Positions 35,025-47,343 of a stretch of DNA of 64,000 bases are shown here, in pieces. The position numbers and the translations under genes were made by a program. The stretch is from assembly GCA_028583415.1 (NCBI GenBank), contig CM053275.1:9363208-9427207 (forward strand). Direction: 5' to 3'. The notes under the pieces were generated by a model, which saw nothing but the letters and a program-made list of their open reading frames with translations, was not told the DNA's origin and made no database searches. Source of the DNA: Protea cynaroides (lineage: Eukaryota > Streptophyta > Magnoliopsida > Proteales > Proteaceae). Every line of letters begins with the position of its first letter. The first letter of the stretch is position 1.

Positions 35025-35624
35025 TCACTTTCCACAAGAGTTACAGCCGCAAGTCAGGGGAACGTAGTGACAGGTGGCGAAGGACTTATGAGGGAGTTGG
35101 CACTTGATACCATAGCAGCAGGGCCTGTTAGAGCAGGTCCTGGGATTTCCCCTCGCCGTACAGCACCTGCACTGCTGACATGTTTGAAACGGTGCCAGCA
35201 TTCGTCCCGGCCCCCCTCCATTGCCGCTGCCATTGTAGTAAATCCGATACTTCATTGGCTCCACCGGCACTAATAATTCTTCTTCTCCTTTTTCTCCGGT
35301 CGGTATCGACGCGTTGTTACCAGTACCTGCATGTGAGTGTTTTGTCAATCCATCTGTATATCATTCTGAATTAAGATCCAAATAGAATATGAAATCAAAT
35401 TTAATACAAACATGAACAGCTAGAGAATCGAAAAGCTAGGGAGAAAGAAAAGTCAGGAATTTCAGACCCATATATCTATTTACGTATGTAAGCATGTAGA
35501 TGATTAGGGAGATCGACATACCTGGAGTATTAGTAACAGTAGTAGTACTACAGACATGGGTGACCAAGAGAAGAAGTAGAGTTACGACTTTTCTTGCGTT
35601 TTGGTTGATTGTCATTCCTTCCAT
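35025..35624 (-). CDS. Secreted cysteine-rich peptide, copy C (intact)
   Basis: Exon 1 is at 35522-35624 and exon 2 at 35025-35326, with a phase-1 intron (GTATGTC donor, CATGCAG acceptor), giving 134 residues. Residues 10-26 form the signal-peptide core (ARKVVTLLLLLVTHVCS). A linker holds LLVPVEPMKYRIYY (52-65). Twelve cysteines lie at 84, 87, 89, 90, 99, 104, 105, 110, 120, 127, 129 and 132. Compared with copy A, the last third differs strongly between fixed cysteines (HKSFATCHYVPLTCGCNSC against NKPYGVCALVPKSCNCTSC), and the loop before the fifth cysteine is three residues longer. It has no stop or frame break and good splice sites, so it is probably functional. The role is unknown; defence or signalling peptides are an inference only. 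Confidence 0.85.
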
Positions 35625-35629
35625 ATCCT

Positions 35630-36323
35630 ACATACAGTAATACAGATCGTCTGTGTGTTCATATATAAGAGAGAGAGAGGGAGAAAGAGAGAGAGAGATT
35701 CATGGGAAAGATTTTAGCTGATATAATAAATTACACTCTGCATCTATCCATATGTTGTGATGGAATAGATTCATGGGTTTCCTTTTTTGAGAAATGTTAA
35801 ATGGGTTCGAGTTAAGGAAAGTTTAGATTGAATCATGAGAAATGTTAAATGGGTTGAGTTAAGGAAAATTTAGATTGAATCAAGATTTAATCGCATTTTA
35901 AAAATAGGAAAGTTTACAATGAATAAAGATTCTACTCTCCACCTTCAAAATAGAAAAGCTTAGAGATTATACTATCCATATTTGTCAAGGGAGAACTATC
36001 TTTCTTTAGAAAAAGTAAGATAACATGTTAAAGAATAAAAAATTAATTATTATTGTCATAAAAGTTTGTTATTTTTCTAAATATCACAAGGCATATATTT
36101 TAAAGGGCGAGAGTTGGTTTGACTAGAGATAATACGGTTATCATATTGCAATCTGGTGGTCTTAGGTTTGAATTTTTAAAACATGGAAACAACCTCTCTG
36201 CATCGCAAGGGAAAAGCTACGTACATTCTGCCCCTCTTTAGACCTTGCAATAGCAGGAGCCTCGTGCACCACATGAGTAGATGATTTATTCCAGGAATGA
36301 ATTCCTCATACATAATCTATATG

Positions 36324-36383
<60 letters not shown>

Positions 36384-36426
36384 TATTTATTTATTTTGGG
36401 TTGGGTGCAATTCCAACTTCTTTCTT
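35630..36426. repeat. Upstream region of gene C with (TTA)n microsatellite
   Basis: Matches the gene A upstream region (9113-9600) at first, with TATA-like sequence at about 35661-35668 and GA repeats next to it. A (TTA)n run is at about 36326-36381. No gene. Confidence 0.75.
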
Positions 36427-36713
36427 AGGCTCTTTTTGGTATAGCTTATATTTTTGTTTATGAGTTATTTATGACAAATCATTTATGAGAATAAATTACG
36501 AGTTATAATTAATAACCATTTAATACCACACTAAATATAAAGAAGTAATAATAGATTATCACAATAATGATAAAGAACTTCCAACTAATTTATAGATTTT
36601 AGATTATATCAATTTACTTTAAATATAAATAAATTCTATAAATCATACCAAAGAACTACATATGTCATAATGTGTTATATAATTGATTCTGTAATACATA
36701 CCAAAGAAAGCCT
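36427..36713. mobile_element. AT-rich MITE-like element
   Basis: Ends AGGCTCTTTTTGGTAT and ATACCAAAGAAAGCCT are inverted repeats of about 16 bp with two or three mismatches. The interior is shared with 11190-11440. No clear target duplication, so the superfamily is open. Confidence 0.6.
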
Positions 36714-38155
36714 GAAGTATCGCTTAAGTTACAACGTATTCTGCTATATTATGCACTCTCTATAAACAGATCTCTAGAAACCACAAGAGACAGTAAGTTT
36801 TTTTTAGAGAATCAAAGACTCCCTTATTATTTACCCCCCAAAAAAAAAAAAAAGACTCCCATTATTAAGCTTAGGAATTAAGAAAACCTTTGCTTATTTC
36901 ATTTCACTTCTCATTCTTAATCTTTATATTTTAAACTACCACAGTCAAAAAGTTTCTCATTCCATCTCTTTCTTCCTTCCCAAATTGAATGGAAGAATGT
37001 TCGGCTCATGCGGTCAATAGGGCACTGCTATTTTGATATTTGGATAGAGATGAAAAAAAAAAGTGAAGTAATTTCAAATTGTTGGGAGTTAGATCCACAC
37101 GGACTACTAAATGGTCAATATATACCCTCATTATACACTTGGCTATATTTCCATTCTCCAGTTTGAACTTTTGAGATTGAAACATTACACAAATAAAATT
37201 TTTATTCGTAAAGAGAGGTAAAGTAAATGAAATGAAAATGTATTTTAAAAAGACCTTTCCAATTTTTTTATGAGGAAAAAAGTTTTCAATAGTGAAAATG
37301 CTATCCTCGGATTCTATGAGGCTATGTTTGGTATGTTATTTTGGAATGCATTAGAACACATTCTGAGATGACAATAGCAGTATTGGATATGCATTCTCGT
37401 TCTTAAATCATGGAATGTTTTAGAGAATATGGCCCATTCTCGAACGTTCTTTTTTGTGCATTATGTATTTTAAACCTAGAACTGAAATGCCTTGCTCTTT
37501 AACTTATTTTCATTTTATACTAGGAATATATTTTCCATTCTTAAAATGCATTTCTAAAAATACGTTTCAATAATACATTCTAAATGGAGCCTGAATTTCA
37601 TGAACATAAACCCTCATTATTTTCAGTAACCTAAGTCCTTTGAACGATCACTCAAAGATATTGCAATGGGCCCGCCAAACCACTCAGGATCCAATGTCAG
37701 GACCCACATCCAATTCCAACATATAGAGATCAAAATTAGAAAAACAAAACAATTTTTTTTTTCTTTCTTGGAGGCAGTTTTCTTTGGTTCTAATGCCAAG
37801 AAAAAATCCGGTTTGACAATTTTCATTCGCTAAGTCTTTCCAATAGTGTTTGGTAAGAAATGAAGTTCAGATGTGACCATGGCCAATACTCATATACAGT
37901 TATGAATAGGATCCTAATTTTTGCTATCCATTTACATCCATGGCCGGACGACATAGACCTTCCTCTCCCACCGAATACAATTCGCTCACATCTCATCAAT
38001 TTTTTTCCTCATTCTCTATGATTTGTCAAAACATCAGGAATCCTCAAGATAATTAGATACTTAATTTTTATTAATTAGATATCTATACGAATTGGGTAGA
38101 TTATGTTATCCAGATTATCTGAGTTCATATCAGGCTACCCCTAAGATATCATTGT
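36714..38155. repeat. 3' flank shared by genes D, E and F
   Basis: No gene. Bases 37220-37610 match 50400-50750 and 53500-53830, possibly an old MITE with GGCTATGTTTGGTATG at the left. Bases 37610-38155 match 50720-51231 and 53830-54342. These flanks are absent from A, B and C, so D, E and F form a subgroup. Confidence 0.65.
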
Positions 38156-38280
38156 TTATGTAGCACAAGAGGTGCAGTTGCAAGACTTGGGAACTAAAGA
38201 ACAGGTGCAGAGGGGCTTGTTTGGGAGCTGGCAATCAAGGGCATAGCAGCAGGGCATGTTGGCGTAGGTCTTGGGATCTC
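38156..38280 (-). pseudogene. Secreted cysteine-rich peptide, copy D, 3' fragment
   Basis: Only the last 40 or so codons remain: DPKTYANMPCCYALDC, then QLPNKPLCTCSLVPKSCNCT and SCAT before the stop. One conserved cysteine is Tyr (TYANM) and a Gly is Cys. The homology stops abruptly at about 38280; upstream sequence up to 38545 stays open but is unrelated and AT-rich. No signal-peptide exon was found nearby. Confidence 0.85.
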
Positions 38281-39990
38281 TTGATTTCTTTTCTCCGATG
38301 ATGTTTTTGTTGTTGCAAGAAAAAAAAGAAGCATGGATGGATATGGATAGAGGCTTGAACATCATGCTTAAGTTGTAAGAAGAGAAGCGAACCACAAATG
38401 TAAGGAGCTTAAGTTGTAATTTTTTTATTCGAAAAAAGATTAGCGTACCACAAATGTAATTAAGGAGCTTAAGTTGTAATTTTCTTTCTTGAAAAAAAGG
38501 TCCCACACCACATGAAAAGGTTAGCCTGTGGTTTCCTCCTCTCACACGGTCACACCATATCTCCTCATTGATATTATCTCTCTTTATTAATGTCCTACTT
38601 CCACTTTTTGAACTGGTAGATGCTCCTTGCTGTGTCCCTATTCGCTAAACATGTATAATTCCAATATGTAACCCCCCGGCGCAACTTATAGATCCTTCGT
38701 CTCCCTTCTTTCTTTTATATATATATGTTCGCACCCAACTATTAACGGAAAAGAAAGCAAACAAGTTTTGAATCCAATGCTGCCGTTCACTTGGACATTG
38801 AGTTATGTATGCCTTCTCGTGGGTGAAGAGCTAGATCACTTTAAAAATACAAGTGATGAGAGGATCGTTTCCTTTTATTTCACCCAACCCAAAACTCTAA
38901 ATCCCCTCACCTCCATAACCCATTGCAGTCATGGAGAAGAGAGGTGCCATCTTCTTCTTCTTCTTTTAAATCGATCCCCTCACCTCCATAACAAATTCAT
39001 TTGTTTAGCAGTTGAAAAAAATAAAATAATATAACTGACTTAATTAGATGATCAGTCTATTATTACCATCTTGTACTTGCATTTAAATCTGATGCAGTTG
39101 TTTGTTCTTGGATATGCATGCCTGATAGTTGTTTTTTATTGTTGTTGTGGTCACTATTGCTGCTTTTCAGAGGTCTGTGCTATGGTGTCAGGGATAAGGC
39201 TGGAATAAAGCTAACGAAACCACTCTTTTTGCCATCTATGAAGGCATGCACTTCTTCGTTGTAGCTGTGCTTGTCTGTTTGATCTCGGTCTTTTGATGAA
39301 TAAAGCTTATTAGGATGGAACTACTACCTTTTTACTGTAATTGTTGTTTGGTTTATGCCTATATATTGTTGAGTGAAAGTCAGTAATCTTCTTTATACTT
39401 GTATGAGAAGTTTTTACCAAAAAGAGTCTTACAGTTGTATTGATTATTTGTTGGGAAAATAATCAAAAGAAAAAAAAAATGGAATTGGGTACAAAATTCA
39501 GCCTTAGTGATTCAGCGGTGCCAAGTGGAAGGACAGTCGCTCGACAAGAATTTTCTACTCAAATTCAAATTTGCGATAGATACAAATGGAAATAAATTGA
39601 TAAAACTTTCTTGGAAAACAAAATCTTATCACTTAAACTTCTGTCATGGAGTGAAAATAGGATTGGTCTCTGGATTAGTTAGACGTTAAATTTTAGATTC
39701 AAATTCAATCCATACCATCCATGTATGGGAAATAAGTTTTTTCAACTTTTTCTTATATTTTCAGCAACCCATTTCTTTTCATTCATTTTTACGGAAATTT
39801 TTTTTTTTTATATAAGATTCTCATAAACTTTCTAACTATTTGATTATCTTTATTTGGATTAAAACTTTATATGTGAGTAAGAAAACTTGGGATCCACTTC
39901 TTCGCAAAATTTTGTTTTTATCCAAACATTGTTTTCCTCATCTCAACATGTGTTCTTGATCTATAATACATATTTCCATTGGTAGGTAGA
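38281..39990. other. Mostly non-coding, ending in unit flank
   Basis: A duplicated block (GGAGCTTAAGTTGTAATTTT) lies at 38405-38490. I recognise no protein at 38550-39440; bases 39290-39440 look like a plant 3' untranslated region. Bases 39440-39990 are the unit flank (as 20980-21530 and 340-670), which stops at 39990 where the compound insertion begins and resumes at about 50160. Confidence 0.5.
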
Positions 39991-40985
39991 TGTGTAGAAA
40001 TATATATTACAAAGTAAGTTTGAGACTAATACAGAGTTAGAGGAAGAAAGAATATTTATTAATATTTATTTAAGTTAGAACACTTACAGGATTTTGAAGT
40101 AATATCAACAGTATGGATAGGGCTGAGTCGTGCCACCGGTCACTATCCTTAAGATTAATTCACCCCTTATGTGCAAAGAGTTCCCGTGAGATTAATCCCC
40201 AAGATAAAACAGCCCCGAAATCGAAGCTTCTTCCACTTAGGTTGCACTCCAACAAGTGGTCTTCGTCAGAATCTCGACGGCTACAATGAACACTCAAACA
40301 GAAACCGAAACCGATTGATTTTGATAACTTAGAAAAACAGAATAAGGTGAGGAGGGAGGAGGAGAGAGAGAGAGAGATAGATGTGTACGGATACACTATT
40401 ATTGTAACCTTCTACTAATGGACTCTTCTTGTATTAATAGAGAAGAGATCCTGAATCAAAGGGTACGATGGAAAGTTGTACCCATCCAACGGGTTGTGAT
40501 GAAAGGGTGTGTCAGTAGAATAGATGGTCCAGATTTAATCTCTCCAACGATCATAAAGATCAATGGTTGAGATTAAACTAATTTGAATTCATACCTATTC
40601 AAATACGTCATGTCTCTATGTATTCAAATACGTAGAGACATATCCTTTCAAAAAATAATCCAACGGATAAACCCGCACCCACGCCCCGCCCGGCACGGCA
40701 CGGCCACGCCGCGCGTGTGTGAAAAGAACCCCGGACCCCCGGACCCTTCCCCTCTAGAGGCATCCTTTCATTTAAGGGCTCAAGATGTTATAGGTCATAC
40801 AATACATATATACCTCCTCAATCATTCTTCTCCAAGCAATATGGGACTAAAACAAGTCCTACAAGCTATGCCAACCAAAAAATACAAGTGGGAAAATTTC
40901 CCTCCAAAACCAAAATTAGAAAATAGAGTTAAAATTTTGAAACTTTTGATGTTTTTGTTTTTTTTAAAACTCTAAAAACCCAACA
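39991..40985 (-). repeat. Copia 3' LTR
   Basis: Bounded by TG and CA on the minus strand and by the polypurine tract. Left of it the unit flank TTCCATTGGTAGGTAGA is intact. It includes GC-rich (about 40675-40740) and GA-rich (about 40350-40380) parts. No partner LTR exists in the window. Confidence 0.8.
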
Positions 40986-40996
40986 ATTCCCCCACA

Positions 40997-41564
40997 AGAT
41001 TCGAAATTTTAAAAACAGGATAGAGTGTTAATTGTATTAGGATATATAAGAGACGTCGTCGCAGATGTCTTTTGGACTTGAATCTACACTAGGTTTGATA
41101 CATCACGCTACAGAGTACGGGTAAAGCCACGCTTCTTGAACCTTTCCTCAGCGGTGTAGCCGAATGACATACCAACCATCCCTTATAATCCGACCCTCGA
41201 ATAATTCCTTTCGTAAAAGGTGGACATTTTTCTCCGGCCTTGTCCCTATCTCAGATTCATGAATGTTTAGAGAGTTCACCCTTAAAAACTCTAATCAGAG
41301 GCGGCCCCACCTCTTACATCCATTTAGGTCAGCCCATAGTGTGCACCACAGTTAACACACCCCACATTCCAAGAGGGACACTTGGCTTGACTAAGAGTCC
41401 TTATGACTCATCCTCTTTTCATTGTGGTGAATATTATCTTCCCATCTAACGGAATGAGCAAGTTTTGATAATACTAATCAAGTCATCCAGGTGACTTCGT
41501 TTTTACCCATTGAACCTAATTTCAGGGATTTCCTCTCACATAGGTTGGGTATCCATCACATGAC
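40997..41564 (-). other. Copia 3' untranslated region
   Basis: Lies between the RNase H stop and the polypurine tract. No coding content seen. Bases 41080-41430 contain no recognised motif. Confidence 0.5.
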
Positions 41565-43667
41565 TTATGTCACGGGTTTTAGGCTCATTCCTTTAGATGC
41601 ATCATTCATTATCTTGGTGGTCTGAGGCTTTGTAAATATGTCTGCCAGATTCAATTCTGACTTTACAAAGTTGATAGCTATCGTTCCTTCACTAACATAT
41701 TGTCTAACTAAATTGTGTCTTAGTCGAATATGTCTCCTTTTTCCATTATATACATTACTTTTTGCCTTAGCAATAGCAGCTTGACTATCACAATGTAGTG
41801 ATATGGGTGGTACCGACTTAGGCCATAATGGAATTTCGGTCACCAAGTTTTTAAGCCATTCGGCTTCTGATCCAGCTTTCTCTAAAGCTATAAATTATGC
41901 TTCCATGGTAGAACTTGTACCACATGTTTGTTTAACCGACTTCCAAGAAATCGCTCCACCTCCCAAAGTGAAAACATATCCACTTGTAGCCAATGATTCT
42001 TCTGTATCAGGAATCCAATTGGCATCACAATATCCTTCTAATACTGTCGGTTTTCCACTATAGTGTATCCCATAGTTTATGGTTCCTTTTAAGTATCTTA
42101 GTAGCCTTACTAAAGCTTCCCAATGCTCTTTTCCAGGGTTATGAGTATGTTGACCCAGTTTCCCAACTGCTAAAGCAATATCTGGTCTTGTAGAATTCAT
42201 CAAGTAAGATACTGAACCAATGATTTGAGAATACTCTTTTTGGGAAATTGGTTCACCTTTATGTTTTACAAGATAATTTTCAGGTATCAAAGGTGTCTTA
42301 ACAGACTTATACTCAAAATAACTATACTTTTTTAGTAGATTTTCTACATAATGTGCTTGAGATAAAATTATCTCATCACCTTTTTTGATGATCTTGATCC
42401 CAAGAATTACATCAGCTTCTCCCATGTCTTTTGTATCAAACTTAGACATGAGAAACTTTTTTGTTGTTTCTACTATGTCAAGATTAGATCCCATAATTAA
42501 CATATCATCAACATATAATATAATAAATACACATTTTCCATTTGACAATTTGCTATATACACATCTTTCAGAATTGTTAATAACAAAACCATTTGATACC
42601 AAAACACTATCTAATTTCTCATGCCATTGTTTTGGTGCTTGTTTCAGACCATATAATGATTTAATTAATTTACATACTTTATGTTCTTGTCCATATGTAA
42701 TACAACCCTCTGGTTGTCTAATATAAATTTCTTCTTCTAAGTTACCATTGAGAAAAACTGTTTTAACATCCATTTGATGAATAATAAGTTTATATATAGA
42801 AGCAATAGCAAACATAGTTCGTATTATAGCAATCCGAGCAACAGGTGAAAAAGTATCAAAGTAGTCTATATTTTGTTTTTGTTTAAAACCTTTGACCACC
42901 AATCTTGCTTTAAATTTATCAAGAGATCCATCAGGCTTAAGTTTTTTCTTAAAAATCCACTTGGTATCCAAAGTCTTTGTACCTAGTGGAGGGTTTACTA
43001 ACTCCCAAGTATGATTCTGTATAATAGAATCCAATTCACTTTTTATAGCCTTTTTCCAAAATACAGCATCAGGAGATGTTACAACCTCCTGATATGTTAA
43101 TGGATCTCTCTCAACAAAATAAACAAGCATGTCATCCCCAAAATTGGTAGGTTTCCTTTGTCTTTTACTTTTTCTTAGTTGATCATCATTCTTGAAATCT
43201 AACTTATTATTATTATTTCCATTATTGAGAGCACTCAAATTTTGGTCTTTAGAAATAATATTATTAGAAGAACATTGATTATTAAACTGATCTTTAATCA
43301 TAGGAAATGTATTTTCAAAAAATTCTGCATCTCTTGATTCAATTATGGTATTCGCATCAAACAGATTTTCAATAGATTTTAAAACCAAAAATCTATATGC
43401 AACACTATGTTGTGCATATCCAATGAAAATGCAATCACAAGTTTTTGAGCCTAGTTTTCTTTTCTTAGGTTCTGGAATATAAACCTTTGCTAAACAACCC
43501 CAAACTTTTAAATGATTAAAAGAAGGTTTTCTTCCATGCCATAATTCAAAAGGTATTAAATCAGAATTTTTAGGAGGTATCCTATTTAAAATATAGCAAG
43601 CAGAAAGAATTGCTTCCCCCCACATGTTTAAAGGTAAACCAGAACTTATTAAAAAACAATTCATCAT
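41565..43667 (-). pseudogene. Copia reverse transcriptase and RNase H
   Basis: The RT frame 41895-43667 has WELVNPPLGTKTLDTKWIFK, KARLVVKGFKQKQNIDYFDT, FSPVARIAIIRTMFAIA, QMDVKTVFLNGNLEEEIYI (usually VKTAFLNG), SLYGLKQAPKQWHEKLD and the active site ILYVDDMLIMG. RNase H continues DANWIPDTEESLATSGYVF, then a single TAA after TMEA at about 41893, then LHCDSQAAIAKAKSNVYNGK and ADIFTKP to 41565. Just one in-frame stop breaks this 690-codon stretch, so the insertion is fairly young. Confidence 0.9.
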
Positions 43668-44519
43668 TTCCTTTAAAGTTCTATTTTTTTTTCAGCAATT
43701 CCATTAGATTCATGTTGATAAGGTCTGTGTAGTTTCATGTATAATGCAATTTTCTTCACAAAATTTACTTAAGGTTTGAGTTCCATATTCAGTTCCCCTA
43801 TCTGTTCTTAATCTCTTGATTGTTTTTCCTAATTGATTTTCCACTTCATTTTTGTATGCTTTAAATGCATTTTCTGCTTCATCTTTTGTCCTTAAAAGAT
43901 AAACCTTGGTGTATCTAGAATAATCATCTATGAATGTTATATAGTATTTTTTACCACCTCTTGACTCATGAGATCTAAAATCAGCAAGGTCACTATGGAT
44001 AAGTTCTAAAAGTTCACTTTTTCTTTCAACTGTTTTATGAGATTTTTTGGTCATTTTCGTCTCTACACAAATATGACACTTATGATGTAGAGGTTTTGGA
44101 TTTCCTTTAATAAATCCTAATTTTGCAAGTCTTTTAATGTATGGTGCACTTCGGTGTCCTAATCTACCATGCCATAAATCAAACGACTCAATCAAATAAG
44201 AGAAAGAAACATTTTCATTCATTACATTATTAATACTTAGTACAAAAAGACCATTGGTCACATATCCTTTACCCACAAAAACATCCCCTTTTAACAAAAT
44301 TGCCTTATCGGCTTCAAAAATTAATTTCATTCCTGCCTTGTTGAGAAGAGAGCCTGACACCAGATTTCGACGAATTTCTGGAACATGTAGAACATCATTA
44401 AGCATGAGAGTCTTTCCAGAAGTTAATTTTAGAAGTATTTGTCCTTTGCCCATGACTTGAGATGTTTGGGAATTTCCCATATACACAAGATCACCATCAC
44501 TAACCGTTGAATATTTCAT
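43668..44519 (-). pseudogene. Copia integrase
   Basis: Zinc-binding HHCC motif: LWHGRLGHRSAPYIKRL with CHICVETKM. Core acidic residues are in IHSDLADF and LRTDRGTEY. The frame breaks after CIIHETTQ (about 43735). A run of A in the next 60 bp explains a further shift before the RT frame (SNGIAEKK is readable in another frame). The third catalytic region is thus disrupted. Confidence 0.88.
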
Positions 44520-45325
44520 AAATAAATCGGGAGGGATATGTGTCTGGTTGCACCAGTATCAACAACCCATTCTTTGGGTTTCTCCAAAAGATGTACTTCA
44601 GTCACTACTGCCACAAATGCGCATATGTGTCTGGTTGCACCAGTATCAACAACCCATTCTTTGGGTTTCTCCAAAAGATGTACTTCAGTCACTACCGCCA
44701 CAAATTGATTTTCTTCAGTAAGATTCACTCTAGCCTTGTCATTGCCCTTGTTGTCACCACTCTTGTTTTTTTTGTAAAGTCGGCATTCTTTCTTGAAATG
44801 TCCAGCCTTCTCACAAAAGAAACATGTGCCTTTCGGCTTCTTGAACTTATTGTCCTTCTTCATGTGATGAGACTTATTGGGTTGCTCTCTTCCTCGCTTC
44901 TTGGACTGTTCTCCTTTCCCGGACTCTACAAGGTTTGCCTTGGATTTGAATTCCTTGGCTTTTTCTACCTTGTCTTTTTCCCGGTTCTTCTCTTCAATCT
45001 TGACTCGAACAATGATTTGATCAAGTGTCCAGTCCTTGGTTTTATGCTTCATATGAGATTTGAAGTCATTCCATGAAGAGGGTAGTTTCTCAATGAGAGC
45101 TCCAGCCACAAATGTTTCAGGTAAATTAATTCCTTCCTTAACCAGATTTCCAACCAACACTTGGAATAGGTCGATTTGCATGGAGATGTTCATGTCATCT
45201 TTCATTTTAAAATTTAAAAAATTTGCAGTGACATATTTCTTACTCCCTGCATCATCCAATGAATATTTTTTCTCCAATGCATTCCAAATAGTAGAAGCAT
45301 ATTCATAAGATGCATATACATTGTA
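44516..45325 (-). pseudogene. Copia gag and protease with duplicated active-site segment
   Basis: Gag_pre-type sequence (NISMQIDLFQVLVGNLVKEG), a CX2CX4HX4C knuckle CFFCEKAGHFKKEC and the protease motif DTGATRHI. An 87-bp (29-codon) direct duplication at 44541-44627 and 44628-44714 repeats FVAVVTEVHLLEKPKEWVVD plus TGATRHI, so the protease active-site motif occurs twice in frame. The duplicates differ by very few bases, indicating a recent event. N-terminal gag is missing. Confidence 0.88.
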
Positions 45326-47343
45326 AAGAGTTCAGAATCCTATTTTTGCATTGATAATCAGCCTCTATCTATGCCACCCGATACATTGTAGTGTTTATCT
45401 TTCTTAAGCGAAAATTTCAGAGTCTATTTTGTAAAGATCATTAGACAATGACTGTGTACGTGGTGGTGTTTGCTATGAAACGCCGGTAAGCATCGAAAAT
45501 CCAGAGTCTATTTTTTCAATTCACGCCTTTCTTCCCGCGCCTCAATCTATTTCCTTCGTCTCAAATTCCCTAACTGAATCTCTTTCTCCCAATCTCTCAG
45601 TCGCCTGATATCCTTCTCTCAAAATTGGGGTTCGCAAGTTCTCTCTTTCTCTCTCAGCTCAATCCATTCTCTCTCTCTCTCTCTCTCTTTCGTTTTCTCT
45701 CAATCGATTCTCTCTGCCTTCACTGCAAGTCACCGCAATCTCTCCTTTCTCTCTTCGTTTTTTCCACACGCCCTAACTTGCTTCTCTCTGCAAGTAACCC
45801 CACTGCCAAGGCCTGCCTCACTTCTTCTGCTCTCAGACGACTACGCATGATCTCGTCATGCTTTTGAAGAGATTCTAGCCATTGAAGCACCTCTGAACTG
45901 TTCCGGCGTGGTTGCGACTCAGGTATTTTTCCCTCTCTTCTCTTCATCTCTCACCCAGTTATATCCTCTCTTCCTCTTTTATTCAAGCAAAAATAGGATC
46001 AAACCTTTATGATTTCTTTATTCAAGCAGAAATAGGAAGATTTGTAAATCCCATCGCATCTGGAAGTTGCTCTGGTACTATTCTCGACTCTGCTTTCCTG
46101 CCTGCTGCTGCTTGCTTGCTTTCTGAAATTGATTCATCGCATCTAGCTACAAGGTTCGCCTTCCTGACTTCTGTATGAATTTATCGTCTTCCTTCATCGA
46201 GTTCACTTGTGTAGGTTCTCTCCCTCTCCTTTGAGGGAGACTTGAATGCTTATGTATTTGGGCTGCATTTCTTTTAGTTATTTCAGTTTATAACAAAATA
46301 CAGGATGCTGAGAAGCTAAATACATGTACTTTACATATACGTCTTCTAATTAACATCCAGGTACAATCTGCAATTAGTGCTGTTTACCTTGTCGATTGTT
46401 TCAGAAGTAATATTTTTCCCCCCATCTGGATGTTTTGCTATAATTGTTTTTCTTTAGATGCGGTAAGGTTTCATTATGTTGATTTTATATAGATTGTAGC
46501 AGTACTCTCTATTTTGGAACTCTTGCTGTTTTATCAACTTGAAAATATATAAAACCAGTGGTTGAATGATGTAAATTATGGAATTATGTTAATTATGGAG
46601 TTAAGTGTATTCAGTTTTGTTCCAAGCAATTTGGATACATAATGTGTTTCATAATCCAAGTTTGCAGGTGTTGTCCTCCTGAGATCACAAACAAATGTGA
46701 AATTTTCGAAGTTTACCTCTTTCCCTGGTTTCTTCTCCATATCATTAGGGTACTTCTTGGATTACATTATCTGGACAGAATATTTCTATGGTAGAATGGG
46801 ATTGGTAAATCCAACCTGAAATAGTTGGAATAAGGCTACTGAGTTGGTTTTGTATTTTTTTTATTTTTATTTTTTATGTTGCTCACTGTTACAAGGTGAT
46901 TCTTGTTATTTTTATTTTTATTTTTTTATGTTGCTCACTATTTTTTGATTTTTTATTGTTGTATAAGGAGCCATTGCCTTGACAACTATGCCCTAGGTGG
47001 TGAGGAGCATCAATGAAAATGATAGCTCTTAGTGAGTCCCTACTTGTGTGTGAGTGCATATGTGTTTGGGGGGATAAATTTACCTAGTTAGATTACCTCT
47101 AGATATTTACTAGCTTGCGATTGGCCTGCAGTTGGGGGCAGAATCATTACATTGACTTAATAAAACATGTTATCAACTTATTTTTAGCAGATTTGGATAT
47201 GATAGTTGATGTTATGGTCTGACCCTGAAGCCACCTGTTGTAGGCCATAGCTTTCTTATTAATTCTGATGGTGGTGAACAAAAGTATGTCAATGTACTAT
47301 ATTTCTTGTTCCTTGCTTTAACCTATGGTCTTATACTCTCCAG
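45326..47343 (+). other. Leader-like region upstream of the cpFtsY fragment
   Basis: No protein family recognised. Bases 45520-45720 are CT-rich like a plant 5' untranslated region, and the rest is AT-rich like intron sequence. The inverted repeat CTATGAAACGCCGGTA at 45473-45488 faces TACCGGCGTTTCCATAG at 50024-50040. A 75-codon minus-strand frame (45720-45947) has charged helical composition but no recognised domain. The N-terminal exons of cpFtsY were not found. Confidence 0.5.

Larger units (their letters stand above)
39991..45325 (-). mobile_element. Ty1/copia retrotransposon, 5'-truncated, minus strand
   Basis: The 3' LTR is 39991-40985 (on the minus strand TGTTGGGTTTTTAGAG to CTACACA, about 995 bp), preceded by the polypurine tract TGTGGGGGAAT (40986-40996). 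Gag, protease, integrase, reverse transcriptase and RNase H follow in copia order up to 45325. No second LTR or primer site is present at the 5' end. Gag is cut within the first domain (YNVYASYEYASTIWNALEKK), next to the cpFtsY-bearing segment. Confidence 0.88.

Noticed and set aside
45388..45399. CACTA terminus (CACTACAATG on the minus strand)
   Set aside because: It points into the copia side, has no partner at the other end and no 3-bp duplication.
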